64,000 nucleotides of DNA from an uncultured Lachnospiraceae bacterium (GTDB lineage: Bacteria; Bacillota; Clostridia; Lachnospirales; Lachnospiraceae). Shown here one piece after another: positions 8,168-16,997 of this stretch. Made by a program: the position numbers and the translations under genes. Numbering within the stretch: the stretch's first letter is position 1; the number at the start of each line of letters is the position of its first letter. The DNA lies in the NCBI GenBank assembly GCA_934351255.1, contig CAKRJH010000014.1, positions 5,060 through 69,059 of the forward strand, read 5' to 3'. The notes beneath the pieces are model-generated. The model was not told where the DNA came from and did not search any database. It worked only from the letters and a program-made list of their open reading frames with translations.

Positions 8168-9074
8168 ATTCGTTGTTCTCCACTAATAATTCAGTAATAT
8201 CAGGAAATACTATACTTTCTTTTCTCTCCATTATTAATGATGCATACTGTTCAACATAATTCTCAATCATGTTACAAACATACATCTTCTTACCTCGATA
8301 GATAATTTTCATATTCAATATATTAATCAGTGTTCTCCGATGCTCTGCTTTAAAAAAATCATCATTACACATGGAATTATATGCGACAATATCAACAAGA
8401 GGCCTCAATGGTTCCATTAAATCATCCACCAAATTAAATCGATTATATTCACTCTTATGATGTATCCCTATCTGAGTATTTAACCCATATCCGACGCATG
8501 CCCTCGCAATATATCCTCTTATTATGGCATATCCATAATCTAATCCACTATTTAGCAAAATATCCTCATTTCCTCTTGAAAAAGAGGTCCCCATCAAAAG
8601 ATTAAAGTACACTTTCGCTGCATGAGCCTCCCTGTTCGTTTGATCATCAATCGTAATATCATACGAAAATGATGCTATTTTATCTCTTCCGATAGGATCT
8701 TTTGTAATCACGTAATATGCTTGTGATTGATTTATAATTTTTGCCGATACAATTTCTTTCCACAATTTCCCATAATAGTCTTTATCTTTTTGAATCTGAA
8801 AACCTATCACCTTAGAAGATCTGCTATGATTATCATATGCGCTATAAAATCCAGATGGCAAATGATTTTGATTGCATATAATCAGTCCCACGCCTTGCTC
8901 CGATAATTGACATAAAAGTCTGGCAGATAAATTAGAGGCAAGGTTATCTAGAACCAGCATAGAAATATCATCCAAAGGAACCCAAACCTCTTCTCCATAT
9001 TTCGATATAATCAGATTGTTTAATTTAACTTTGATGGAAACTTCATTTTCGATTAATACCACTCTAAACGCCAT
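8154..9074 (-). CDS. cas1: CRISPR integrase Cas1, 306 aa
   Basis: Integrase that inserts new spacers at the leader end. The likely metal ligands are E149 (NREAHAAKVYF), H205/H206 (IGIHHKSEYNRF) and E221 (DLMEPLRP), at almost the same positions as in S. pyogenes type II-A Cas1. The open frame extends upstream to 9221, but that extension is the tracrRNA gene read as protein. The real start is the ATG at 9074 (MAFRVVLIENE), with GGGAG just upstream, directly after the T-tract of the tracrRNA terminator. It is followed by cas2 with a short overlap. Confidence 0.96.
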   Translation of the reverse strand: MAFRVVLIENEVSIKVKLNNLIISKYGEEVWVPLDDISMLVLDNLASNLSARLLCQLSEQGVGLIICNQNHLPSGFYSAYDNHSRSSKVIGFQIQKDKDYYGKLWKEIVSAKIINQSQAYYVITKDPIGRDKIASFSYDITIDDQTNREAHAAKVYFNLLMGTSFSRGNEDILLNSGLDYGYAIIRGYIARACVGYGLNTQIGIHHKSEYNRFNLVDDLMEPLRPLVDIVAYNSMCNDDFFKAEHRRTLINILNMKIIYRGKKMYVCNMIENYVEQYASLIMERKESIVFPDITELLVENNEYGEI

Positions 9075-9084
9075 TTTTTCTCCC

Positions 9085-9183
9085 AAAAAAAGAGGAGCAC
9101 CCGTCGGTGCCCCTGATTTCGGCATAAAGCCTTGTTTTAGTAGATCTAAACAAATTACGTGACTATAAACTTGTTCTGTCCAC
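9085..9183 (-). ncRNA. tracrRNA
   Basis: Minus-strand transcript of about 99 nt between cas9 and cas1. A 37-nt anti-repeat (9134-9170) pairs with nearly the whole CRISPR repeat: TACTAAAA with the repeat's TTTTAGTA, an internal bulge (GATC against CC), then GTTTATAGTCACGTAATTTG with the rest. Next comes the core AAGGCTTTATGCCGAAATCA, nearly identical to the S. thermophilus CRISPR1 tracrRNA. It ends in a GGGGCACC-GAC-GGGTGCTCC hairpin and seven T (9085-9113). The RNA serves RNase III processing and Cas9 guide loading. Confidence 0.95.
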
Positions 9184-9189
9184 GTATTT

Positions 9190-9218
9190 ATTATACTACA
9201 GTGCGCCCACAAATTCAA
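9190..9218 (-). promoter_or_regulatory. tracrRNA promoter overlapping the cas9 stop codon
   Basis: On the minus strand TTGAAT (9213-9218) and TATAAT (9190-9195) are separated by exactly 17 bp. The TGA stop of cas9 (9215-9217) lies inside the -35 hexamer. The expected start is at about 9181-9183, 11-13 nt before the anti-repeat. This makes tracrRNA transcription independent of the cas operon. Confidence 0.85.
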
Positions 9219-12200
9219 CAATATTTTGAAAATTCTTCTTTGTCACATGCATAGCGATTTCCTAAAATATCCGTACGATATTTTCGAATAAGTTTTGTTT
9301 TTGAAAGGCCAACTATCTTGCGTTTTTCTTTTCCAAAAGAATCTTTGTTTATTGGTTTTGTTTCAATATAATTTCTAACTTTCGGCATCGTCCTTGATGA
9401 AAAACACTCTACATATACATTTCCATTTTTTTCATATTCTATAATATCATTTTTATAAAATGAAAATTTAAAGATATATCCAAGTTCCTCCAAATTTTCT
9501 CTTGTTTGACCAGGCTTTATTATTTTTTCCTGAATCAAAATACGAGAATATTTTTCTTCGTCTATTACATATGTTCCTTTTTCGCATTTAATGTCAACAT
9601 ATTTTATACCAATCAAATAATATGAATTAGTTTTTTTCTTATAATATACATCCATCCGATAAGCATTTGGATTTTCAAGAATTACTTTTTTACTACCTTC
9701 TTCATGTCCATATTTCTGTGAAATATCAAGACAAGATCCAAGTTCGCGCTCTCTATATTTCAGTTTATCAATTCGAGGCCCATTATGTTTCTTCGCATAT
9801 TTTCTTACATGATCTCCTGTCTCTTTTTCATATTGTACAAACGGATTTTCAGCATCCGAATACTGTTTACATATTTGTACCAGATCATCAAAGGTTCTTC
9901 TGTCATTCAAATACACCAACAACCTTTCCCGATCTGAATCCTTTTCACTAAGGGCCAGTTTCTTAAATAGTTTAACACCCTCTTTTGTTCTAATATCAAA
10001 TTTATTAATTTTATAAATCTTTCCATTATATTCTCTCGTTCCGCGAATAGTTTGATTACAAAGACCTCTGTTGCATTTGCTCGAAACAAAGTGCCAAAAC
10101 TTCACCTCTTTTTCTGCCCTTGTAATCTCTCGTCTGATTTGAGGTCTTTTCATCCCATAAAGATAATCTGCATATACCTCATCAATCATATTCTCTTCCC
10201 ACATTTCTTTCTGTAGAATTTCACCAGTCTCAAAATCAATAAAGGAGCTCTGCAATTTTCGATATGATTCATATCCCAGTACCGAAAACGCTATTAACAT
10301 TGCATCAACAGCATGATGAGAGTATTCATGTCGATTCTTTTTCAATTCCATATTAACTCTCATCTGATGTGTATAACTGCCTCGAACCACCTTGACTTTT
10401 GTCCCTGTATCTTTCGCCTTAAAGAAATTCTGAAGAGTATTCAATACAACTCGTGATGCATAACTCGTATCATTTATATTGCGATTGATAAACCCCTTTA
10501 ATACATCCATTTTGGTAATATCTTCACTATATAATAGATTTTGAACTTTTTTCTGTGAAATCGCATACTCTTTTTTCTTTGACAGATTCATAACTGTTGC
10601 ACGGAACTTTTCAAAAGTCCACTCTCCATTTGAATGACTCAAATAAAAATAAGGCGTCCGATTCCCCTTTTTCTGGTTCTCCACACGAAAAACCAACACT
10701 TTATTACTTCTAGAATCATCAAAAGAAATTGATCTCGGGATAATATGATCAATTTCAAACATTTCCGGATGGTACACTATATCAGTTGGATCAATAGTTC
10801 GTCCAGAATACAAGCATATTCCATCCTGTTCATTCCACAACTTCAACTTCATTAATAAATTTTTATTAGCTGAATAATCTCCATTAGATAATTTAAGCCC
10901 ATAGTTTGTCACAAGTTTAGACTCAATATATTCCTTCTCCTTTTTATTCATATTCTGAGCATCCGCTATTCTCTTCTTTTCTTCTTCAGAATTTCGATCT
11001 CTTGGCATCTCTATAACAACCGCTTCCAACTCCTTATACTTTTTCAAAACACCGTTTAATATTTTGAGCGACACTCTGACCGATCTTCTCACTACGGGAT
11101 TAAAAATTTCCTCACTGACTGCATCTACAGGGATATATGTCAATCCTGCAAACTCCTCCACTCTTGCTTTACAAAGGCCTTTTTCCACCAAAAGTGCCAT
11201 CTGTTCCTTAGGTTGAGAATACATTTCAGGAATTAATTCTTCTTTCATTATTTTCAACGAAAACGAATGCCACCTGGAAAATAAAGACGCATTATTTTTT
11301 CTTACTGCAATAAAACATCCCCTGACATCTTCCGAGAGATTGAATCTTGGGTCTGTAAATGCCTCTTCTATAGCTTCTTTATCTGTATTAAGAGTCAGAA
11401 TACGCGCAATATCATCGAGATCCTCTCGCGAAAAAGATGTTATGTCAACATTTATAGCATCTAATGCTTTTCTCATCTTGTTATATGCTTCAAATTTATG
11501 AAATAACTCTTTGTTTGTCTTGTCGAGTCTTGCCCCTTGAAAGTCCTCAATTTTTTCATTCATAACTGCCGAAATAATTTTTCTCATATTCACGGTATTA
11601 CTTGTTTTGATCGTTTCGACAATTTTTCTTTTTTCATTCTCCTCCAATTTTCTTCCATTAATCGTCAAATTATTCAAATCATTTAACAGATTAAACTCCT
11701 GTGCGGTATAAGATGCCGCAGATGCACGCAATTCATCTTTAAAAATGCTACATTTACCAATAAGTTTTTCAAAAATATTTTTTTCGTTAATATACTCACC
11801 ATTTTCCTTCTTTTTTGTAGTATATATGCCATAGTCTGTTCTTGATTTTTCATTACCAGGCCCTTCATAATATTTTCTCTTACGATTGAATATCATAATA
11901 TATTCATTACAAATTTCATCAACTAATTCTTTATGATACTTCTGCTGATTAGTCAAAATTGCCTGTATTTCTTTCCTATATGCACTGACAGTAAATACAT
12001 TACTTAAATCTGTTTTTTCTCCATTATCATTTACAATTTGAGTTTGTCCCCTATATTTCCCCAGAGTTTCCAGTCTTTGTTTCTGAATTTCACTCGGATA
12101 TGATGTCTCCAATGCCTTTGCGTTCTCTTTCAGTCCATTGGCATATGCACTTGATCCAGACACTGTATCATCCTGTGCATCCTCTAAATAGGATATCCCC

Positions 12201-12535
12201 CGATGCTTCAAATAGTTATATAAAATCATATACAACTCTTCTAACGATATATTTTCATATAAAGCACGCACTTTCAAATTCACAATATCATTATCAAAAT
12301 GGGCCGGAATTGGCAAGCCATATCTTCTCCACATCTTAGTAAAATCATCAAGTCTGTTCCGCCTACGTCTATTTTTTCTCCTTGATTGACGCATTTCTCT
12401 TCTAACTTGATTTGCCGCTGCCGAGGCCTCCGGGAATATATTCGACCCCGCCTCTAATACAGTACCTGTCTCCTTATCTATTATCGCCCAGCCCACAGAT
12501 GCAACTCCGATATCTAATGCCAAAATATACTTCAT
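9215..12535 (-). CDS. cas9: CRISPR effector nuclease Cas9, type II-A, St1Cas9-like, 1106 aa
   Basis: RNA-guided double-strand DNA nuclease. RuvC-I ALDIGVASVGWAI holds D8. An arginine-rich bridge helix follows at about residues 45-62. RuvC-II VVIEMPRDRN holds E509. The HNH motif EIDHIIPRS holds H597, with N in the ENQKKGN part. RuvC-III EYSHHAVDAM holds H741 and D744. All catalytic residues are present. Length (1106 against 1121) and the D8/H597 positions (D9/H599 in St1Cas9) mark it as an S. thermophilus CRISPR1-type enzyme. A strong GAGGAGG lies 9-10 nt before the ATG. First gene of cas9-tracrRNA-cas1-cas2-csn2. The C-terminal PAM-interacting domain (about 850-1106) is the variable part, so the PAM cannot be predicted. 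Confidence 0.97.
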   Translation of the reverse strand: MKYILALDIGVASVGWAIIDKETGTVLEAGSNIFPEASAAANQVRREMRQSRRKNRRRRNRLDDFTKMWRRYGLPIPAHFDNDIVNLKVRALYENISLEELYMILYNYLKHRGISYLEDAQDDTVSGSSAYANGLKENAKALETSYPSEIQKQRLETLGKYRGQTQIVNDNGEKTDLSNVFTVSAYRKEIQAILTNQQKYHKELVDEICNEYIMIFNRKRKYYEGPGNEKSRTDYGIYTTKKKENGEYINEKNIFEKLIGKCSIFKDELRASAASYTAQEFNLLNDLNNLTINGRKLEENEKRKIVETIKTSNTVNMRKIISAVMNEKIEDFQGARLDKTNKELFHKFEAYNKMRKALDAINVDITSFSREDLDDIARILTLNTDKEAIEEAFTDPRFNLSEDVRGCFIAVRKNNASLFSRWHSFSLKIMKEELIPEMYSQPKEQMALLVEKGLCKARVEEFAGLTYIPVDAVSEEIFNPVVRRSVRVSLKILNGVLKKYKELEAVVIEMPRDRNSEEEKKRIADAQNMNKKEKEYIESKLVTNYGLKLSNGDYSANKNLLMKLKLWNEQDGICLYSGRTIDPTDIVYHPEMFEIDHIIPRSISFDDSRSNKVLVFRVENQKKGNRTPYFYLSHSNGEWTFEKFRATVMNLSKKKEYAISQKKVQNLLYSEDITKMDVLKGFINRNINDTSYASRVVLNTLQNFFKAKDTGTKVKVVRGSYTHQMRVNMELKKNRHEYSHHAVDAMLIAFSVLGYESYRKLQSSFIDFETGEILQKEMWEENMIDEVYADYLYGMKRPQIRREITRAEKEVKFWHFVSSKCNRGLCNQTIRGTREYNGKIYKINKFDIRTKEGVKLFKKLALSEKDSDRERLLVYLNDRRTFDDLVQICKQYSDAENPFVQYEKETGDHVRKYAKKHNGPRIDKLKYRERELGSCLDISQKYGHEEGSKKVILENPNAYRMDVYYKKKTNSYYLIGIKYVDIKCEKGTYVIDEEKYSRILIQEKIIKPGQTRENLEELGYIFKFSFYKNDIIEYEKNGNVYVECFSSRTMPKVRNYIETKPINKDSFGKEKRKIVGLSKTKLIRKYRTDILGNRYACDKEEFSKYC

Positions 12536-12540
12536 CCTAA

Positions 12541-12764
12541 ATTACCTCCTCGTTCATAACTTTATCACATCTCCTGTCCATCTTTCAGGACACTCCTTGT
12601 GTTATATATAAAGTTTGGGTTATTCCTTGAAATATCACGACTTACAGAAATTCCCATCCCTTATACGACACCAGATCACTCTCACCAGTTCCCTCATCTA
12701 ATACTCATATTATACCGTATAACATCTCTCCACACAAGAATAACACTTCACATCTAAGCCATAA
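12541..12764 (-). promoter_or_regulatory. Upstream region of the cas operon
   Basis: Gap between the ATPase stop and cas9. On the minus strand an AT-rich TTTATATATAAC (12601-12612) could supply the -10, with only a weak TTTCAA-like -35 about 16 nt before it. The 14-mer TGGACAGGAGATGT (12567-12580) is repeated exactly in the CRISPR leader. The AGGAGG of cas9 is at about 12545-12550. No gene was seen here. Confidence 0.45.
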
Positions 12765-12790
12765 GAGAAGGGGACTTTTTGCCCCTTCTC
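12765..12790 (-). terminator. Hairpin at the end of the P-type ATPase gene
   Basis: Perfect 9-bp stem GAGAAGGGG / CCCCTTCTC with an 8-nt loop starting at the ATPase stop codon. The T-tract is poor on either strand, so termination efficiency is uncertain. Confidence 0.5.
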
Positions 12791-15437
12791 ACCACCTCTC
12801 TCTCCCCCATTTCACTCCCTGTATCACCCCTGTCGGAGCGAACGCCAGCCCCGCGATCATCCCCATCTGCGCGGCCGACACCGGCACCACACGGAACAGG
12901 GTTTGCAGCGGCGGCACGAAAAGCACTGCCGCGAGCAGTGCCGCTCCGACGCCAAAAGCATACAGGCTGTATGGGTTGGTCAGCAGTCCCAGGCGGACGA
13001 TGGAGTCCCGGCGTCTGCAGTTGAATCCGTGGAACAGTCTGGCAAGGGTCAGGGTGGCGAATGCCATGGTGGATGCCATGGCGGCGCTCTGTGCATTTCC
13101 GATAGTGTAGGCACCCAGCGCCGCCGCTGCGATCAGACCGCCCTGGGTCAGCAGTCGTATGAGGAAGTCCCGGGTCAGGATCCCTTCGCGGGGATCGCGC
13201 GACCGGTTTTTCAGGAGCCCGGCGTCCGCGGGCTCCATGCCGATGGCGAGGGCTGGAAGGGAATCTGTGAGCAGATTGATAAAGAGCAGATGAACCGGCG
13301 CGAAAGGCACAGCGAGACCCAGGATCGAGGTGTAGAGGACGCAGAAGATGGCCGCAGTGTTTCCGGACAGGAGGAATAAGATGGCATTCTTTATATTGCG
13401 GTATACGTTTCTTCCGTTTGCCACGGCTTTTATGATGGTGGCAAAATGATCATCGGAGAGGATCATATCGGCGGCGTCCTTGGACACCTCGGTGCCGGTG
13501 ATTCCCATGGCGATTCCGACATCTGCCTTTTTGAGCGCAGGAGCATCGTTTACACCGTCGCCGGTCATGGCGACGATCCTGCCTTTTCTCTGCCATGCCT
13601 CCACGATGCGGATCTTATGCTCGGGAGCCACCCGCGCATAGACCGATATCTTTTCTATCACCTGATCCAGCGAGTCGTCCGTGAGAGCATCCAGCTGCGC
13701 ACCGGTGTAGGCCAGATCGCCGTCGTGCCAGATTCCGATCTGACGCGCGATCGCAACGGCCGTCTCCTTATGATCTCCCGTGATCATGACCGTCTTTATG
13801 CCGGCCTGCGCCGCATTTTCCACTGCTCCTGCGGATTCCGGGCGGGGTGGATCCACCATTGCGATCAGTCCCAGGAAGAGAAATCCCTGTTCTGAGTCAG
13901 GACCAAGCGGCTCCTCCATTTCCTTGTATGCAAAGGCGAGCACCCGGAGTCCCTGTTCTGAAAATATCCGGTTCCGGTGGAGGATCCGTTCCTTTTCCCG
14001 GCCGGTCATCTCCCGGATCCCATCGGCATAGCAGACAGAATCGCACCGTTCCAGAAGCACATCCACTGCCCCTTTGACAAACACGGTACCGACGCCGTCC
14101 ACGCGGTGTCTGGTGCTCATGAGTTTGCGCTCCGAATCAAAAGGGATCTCCTCCAGGCGCGGCATAGATTCCCTCAATGCGCGCACTCCCCTGCTATCCG
14201 CTTCTGCCGGGAAAGAATCGGCACCACCGTCCGCTCCTTCCATCACCCTATCGTAAAGTGCCAGCAGCGCCGTCTCCGTCGGATCGCCGATCTCCTCTCC
14301 GTCCACACATGTCGCATCATTGGCCAGCACGGCATCGTACAGCAGATATCTGTGTGCGGGATTTTGGACATGCAGTTTCTCCGGTGAGAATTCCTCTCCG
14401 TCCGCGTACAGCTTCTGCACGGTCATCTTGTTCTGGGTCAGTGTACCGGTCTTATCCGAACAGATCACAGACACACAGCCCAGGCTCTCCACCGCCTTCA
14501 GATCCTTGATGATGGCATGTTCTCTGGCCATCTTCTGGGTACCAAAGGCCTGCACGATCGTGACGATGGATCCCAATGCCTCCGGGATGGCGGCTACCGC
14601 CAGTGCCACCGCAAACATCAGGGAATCCAACAGGGTCATCCTGCGGTACAGGCTGAGCGCAAACACGACGACAGAGATTCCCATAATGAGGACAGCCAGC
14701 CTCCCGGAGAACTGATCCAGGCTCTCCTGCAAGGGCGTCTTTCTCTCGGTGGCCAGATTCATCAGGTCGGCGATCCTGCCGATCTCCGTGTCCATTCCTG
14801 TCGCCGTCACCAGGATCTCTGCCCGCCCATAGGTGACCAGGCTGCCGGAATATACCATGTTGCTGCGCTCTGCCAACGGCGTCTCCTCCGGAAGTTTCCC
14901 ACAACACTTCTCTGCATTGACAGACTCTCCGGTCAGAGAACTCTCATTGACCTGCAGGGAATAGCCGCACAGCAGACAGCCATCTGCCGGTACCAGGTCT
15001 CCGGCCTCCAGCAGCACGACATCTCCGGGCACCACCTGACCGGAGGGCAGTTCCCGGATCTGTCCGTCTCTTTGGATCTTCGTGTGGGGTGATGAGAGCT
15101 TTTTCAGACTTTCGAGAGATTTCTGTGCCTTGCAATGCTGCACTGTCCCAAGTACCGCATTCAACATCAGCACCAGAAGGATGACCACCGTACTCTCGAC
15201 ATTTCCGGAAAACAGTGATATGACGGCCGCCACGATCAGTATGATGACCAGCAGATCACAAAACTGTTCGAAAAACACCTGAAGGACACGTTTCTTCTGT
15301 CCCTCCCGCAGCACATTTTCACCGTGTTCCTCCAGAATTCTCTGCGCCTCCTCCTGCGTATGTCCCTCTTTTGGTACACCGAATCTCTCCAACAGTTCAG
15401 ATGTCGACATGCTCCAGTAACATTTCTTCGTTTCCAT
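12789..15437 (-). CDS. P-type cation-transporting ATPase (P2A, Ca2+/Mn2+ type), 882 aa
   Basis: Integral membrane pump that exports divalent cations at the cost of ATP. N-terminal cation-ATPase domain, then TGES in the actuator domain, IPEALGS in the ion-binding helix M4, the phosphorylation motif DKTGTLTQ with D328, TGD and GDGVNDAPALKKADVGIAMG in the hinge. Several C-terminal membrane helices end the protein, which has full P2A length. The start has GGAGG 5 nt upstream. The 340-nt leader carries a candidate yybP-ykoY Mn2+ riboswitch with a terminator, so Mn2+ export is the likely role, as for Lactococcus YoaB. Ca2+ transport remains possible. Confidence 0.92.
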   Translation of the reverse strand: METKKCYWSMSTSELLERFGVPKEGHTQEEAQRILEEHGENVLREGQKKRVLQVFFEQFCDLLVIILIVAAVISLFSGNVESTVVILLVLMLNAVLGTVQHCKAQKSLESLKKLSSPHTKIQRDGQIRELPSGQVVPGDVVLLEAGDLVPADGCLLCGYSLQVNESSLTGESVNAEKCCGKLPEETPLAERSNMVYSGSLVTYGRAEILVTATGMDTEIGRIADLMNLATERKTPLQESLDQFSGRLAVLIMGISVVVFALSLYRRMTLLDSLMFAVALAVAAIPEALGSIVTIVQAFGTQKMAREHAIIKDLKAVESLGCVSVICSDKTGTLTQNKMTVQKLYADGEEFSPEKLHVQNPAHRYLLYDAVLANDATCVDGEEIGDPTETALLALYDRVMEGADGGADSFPAEADSRGVRALRESMPRLEEIPFDSERKLMSTRHRVDGVGTVFVKGAVDVLLERCDSVCYADGIREMTGREKERILHRNRIFSEQGLRVLAFAYKEMEEPLGPDSEQGFLFLGLIAMVDPPRPESAGAVENAAQAGIKTVMITGDHKETAVAIARQIGIWHDGDLAYTGAQLDALTDDSLDQVIEKISVYARVAPEHKIRIVEAWQRKGRIVAMTGDGVNDAPALKKADVGIAMGITGTEVSKDAADMILSDDHFATIIKAVANGRNVYRNIKNAILFLLSGNTAAIFCVLYTSILGLAVPFAPVHLLFINLLTDSLPALAIGMEPADAGLLKNRSRDPREGILTRDFLIRLLTQGGLIAAAALGAYTIGNAQSAAMASTMAFATLTLARLFHGFNCRRRDSIVRLGLLTNPYSLYAFGVGAALLAAVLFVPPLQTLFRVVPVSAAQMGMIAGLAFAPTGVIQGVKWGRERW

Positions 15438-15474
15438 AACAGCCTCCTTTCAATGAGCAAACTCCATTCCGCCA

Positions 15475-15600
15475 TAAGAACAAAGAGTCGCTTGCGACTC
15501 TTTCGCGCTCGAGCGGTGCTGTTTACAGCTAACTTCTTCTCCGCGAGATGCGCATCCTCGCGGAGCGTTTTTTGCTTTATAGGAAACGAGAAGTTTCCTA
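15475..15600 (-). other. Stack of hairpins in the ATPase leader
   Basis: Between the riboswitch terminator and the ATPase ribosome site the minus strand holds three further strong hairpins. They are a GCTTTATAGGAAAC / GTTTCCTATAAAGC stem (14 bp, extended by A/T to 20), a CTCCGCGAG / CTCGCGGAG stem, and AAAGAGTCG / CGACTCTTT closest to the gene. None is followed by T on this strand, so they are not ordinary terminators. Confidence 0.7.
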
Positions 15601-15606
15601 TAAAGC

Positions 15607-15668
15607 AAAAAAAGGAACGAAAACTTTTATTGCATTCAAATAACACAATAAAAGTCTCGTTCCTTTTG
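15607..15668 (-). terminator. Strong terminator directly after the riboswitch aptamer
   Basis: Minus strand: AAAAGGAACGAGACTTTTATTG pairs with CAATAAAAGTTTTCGTTCCTTTT across a 13-nt loop, with a one-base mismatch region, and ends in seven T. Its position right after the aptamer suggests it is the expression platform. Confidence 0.75.
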
Positions 15669-15812
15669 CCTGTCAAAAGCGTACTATCCGGTCAGCCCCT
15701 GATGTGATCCATCCGGCTGACGTGATGACGAACAGCACAACACCGCTTCCGTGGTGCGAACTACTCCCTGATATCTTTCTTCACGCTATCACAGGTACAA
15801 GCTATTTGTCAA
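15669..15812 (-). promoter_or_regulatory. Candidate yybP-ykoY (Mn2+) riboswitch with promoter
   Basis: Minus-strand promoter: TTGACA (15807-15812), 16 bp, then TGTGATAGC as an extended -10 (15785-15790). The leader then has GGGAGTAG, a hairpin, CGTCATCACGTCAGCC, GGCTGACCGG, TAGTACGC and TTTTGACAGGCAA. These correspond in order to the conserved parts of yybP-ykoY RNAs (GGGGAGUAG, CGUCA...CG, CCGG, GACA-UACG, AGCAA). The gene controlled is a P-type ATPase, a known target class. Oddity: the 3' strand expected to close P1 against the 5' AUAUCAGGG is not evident, and the terminator stem begins there instead. Confidence 0.7.
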
Positions 15813-15857
15813 TTCATTTTTTAAGAGGCTTATTCTCCCTGCATCAGGCTGCTTTGC

Positions 15858-16997
15858 CTACTTCTGCGTTACGGTTACTGTTCCCAGCACTTCCTTGGTC
15901 ATACAGTTGCGTACCAGGAATGTCAGGGTGTCTCCCAGATCAGCAGTGCTGTATTCATCGCATTCTGTGAGTGAGCCATCTTTGCCGATGGAGTCCTGTC
16001 CGTAGCTGCCCTTGCTCTCGACTTCATTTCCATTCTCATCGAGCAGATAGAAGCAGACATCGGAATCGTCGGTCTTGCACCAGCTCTTCCAGTCTTTGAC
16101 ATTGGCATCGGTGGTATGGTATTTGACCGTACACTTCATATTCAGTGCACTCTTCTCAAAGTCAATGCCGTCCAGTACCAGTTTGGTTCCGTCAATGGCA
16201 TTGTCCTTGCCAGGCACATAGTGGATCGTCTGGACATCTCCGGTCTGATCCTTCAGCGTAAATGCGATGGAATCTTCCAGTTTCTTTTCGTCCTGTCCCG
16301 GCAGATATACAACGGTATCACAGGTGTAATCCAGCTTCTCTTTCTGCGTGGTATTCTCAAAGGAAATATCGTAGACCAGCGTTCCATCAGCCTCAGTCTG
16401 ATAACTGATGGACTGGGAGTCCGCAGGTGCATTGACCCACATATTGACCTCGACACAGGTCTTGTTCATACGTTTTGCATACTGTGCAATGGTCTCTTCG
16501 GTATCTTTTTCTCCCTTGATACCAAGTTCCTCGATGGACCAGTCCTCTTTTTCGGACCAGCACTCGGATGGTACCAGCAGATACCTGTCACTGGCCGGCT
16601 TGGCCACAGTTTCCACGTATACATGGTTCTTGTCACAAAGAGCTTCCCTTACGGAAAAAGCAGCGTATGCGGACTGATTGGCATTGCTGCCTGCTGCCTG
16701 ATCCACTTCGGTCTCTCTGAGTGTCTTTGCCCGGTCCTGAATCTCCTTGGACTCTCCGGTAAACAGTGACAGGATACTGGTATGGTTGATTGCTGCATAA
16801 GCAGCTCCCACACCCTGTGTGACGACCAGACAGGCCAGGGCCGCTGCCACTGCGGTTTTCTTTACGCTCCAGGATTTCTTCATATCGTTTTGCTCCTCCA
16901 ACTGCATTCTTCGAAGGGCTCGCTGATTAAGAATATTATCCGGCTTGATTTCCTGGTGATAGACATTTCTCAACAATTTTTCCATATCATATTTCAT
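15858..16997 (-). CDS. Membrane-anchored anti-sigma factor, DUF4179-like, 379 aa
   Basis: Cytoplasmic N-terminus (about 1-44), one membrane helix at about 46-65 (KKTAVAAALACLVVTQGVGA) and a large extracellular part. This is the layout of Firmicutes DUF4179 proteins that sit next to ECF sigma factors and hold them inactive. It overlaps the end of the sigma gene at 16987-17508 by 11 nt, a typical coupling. Signal sensed unknown. It is followed by about 35 bp and then the divergent-looking promoter of the ATPase leader on the same strand. Confidence 0.75.
   Translation of the reverse strand: MKYDMEKLLRNVYHQEIKPDNILNQRALRRMQLEEQNDMKKSWSVKKTAVAAALACLVVTQGVGAAYAAINHTSILSLFTGESKEIQDRAKTLRETEVDQAAGSNANQSAYAAFSVREALCDKNHVYVETVAKPASDRYLLVPSECWSEKEDWSIEELGIKGEKDTEETIAQYAKRMNKTCVEVNMWVNAPADSQSISYQTEADGTLVYDISFENTTQKEKLDYTCDTVVYLPGQDEKKLEDSIAFTLKDQTGDVQTIHYVPGKDNAIDGTKLVLDGIDFEKSALNMKCTVKYHTTDANVKDWKSWCKTDDSDVCFYLLDENGNEVESKGSYGQDSIGKDGSLTECDEYSTADLGDTLTFLVRNCMTKEVLGTVTVTQK

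Noticed and set aside
9075..9221. N-terminal extension of Cas1 by 49 residues
   Set aside because: These bases are the tracrRNA and its terminator. The ATG at 9074 has its own ribosome site and gives catalytic residues at the positions usual for type II-A Cas1.
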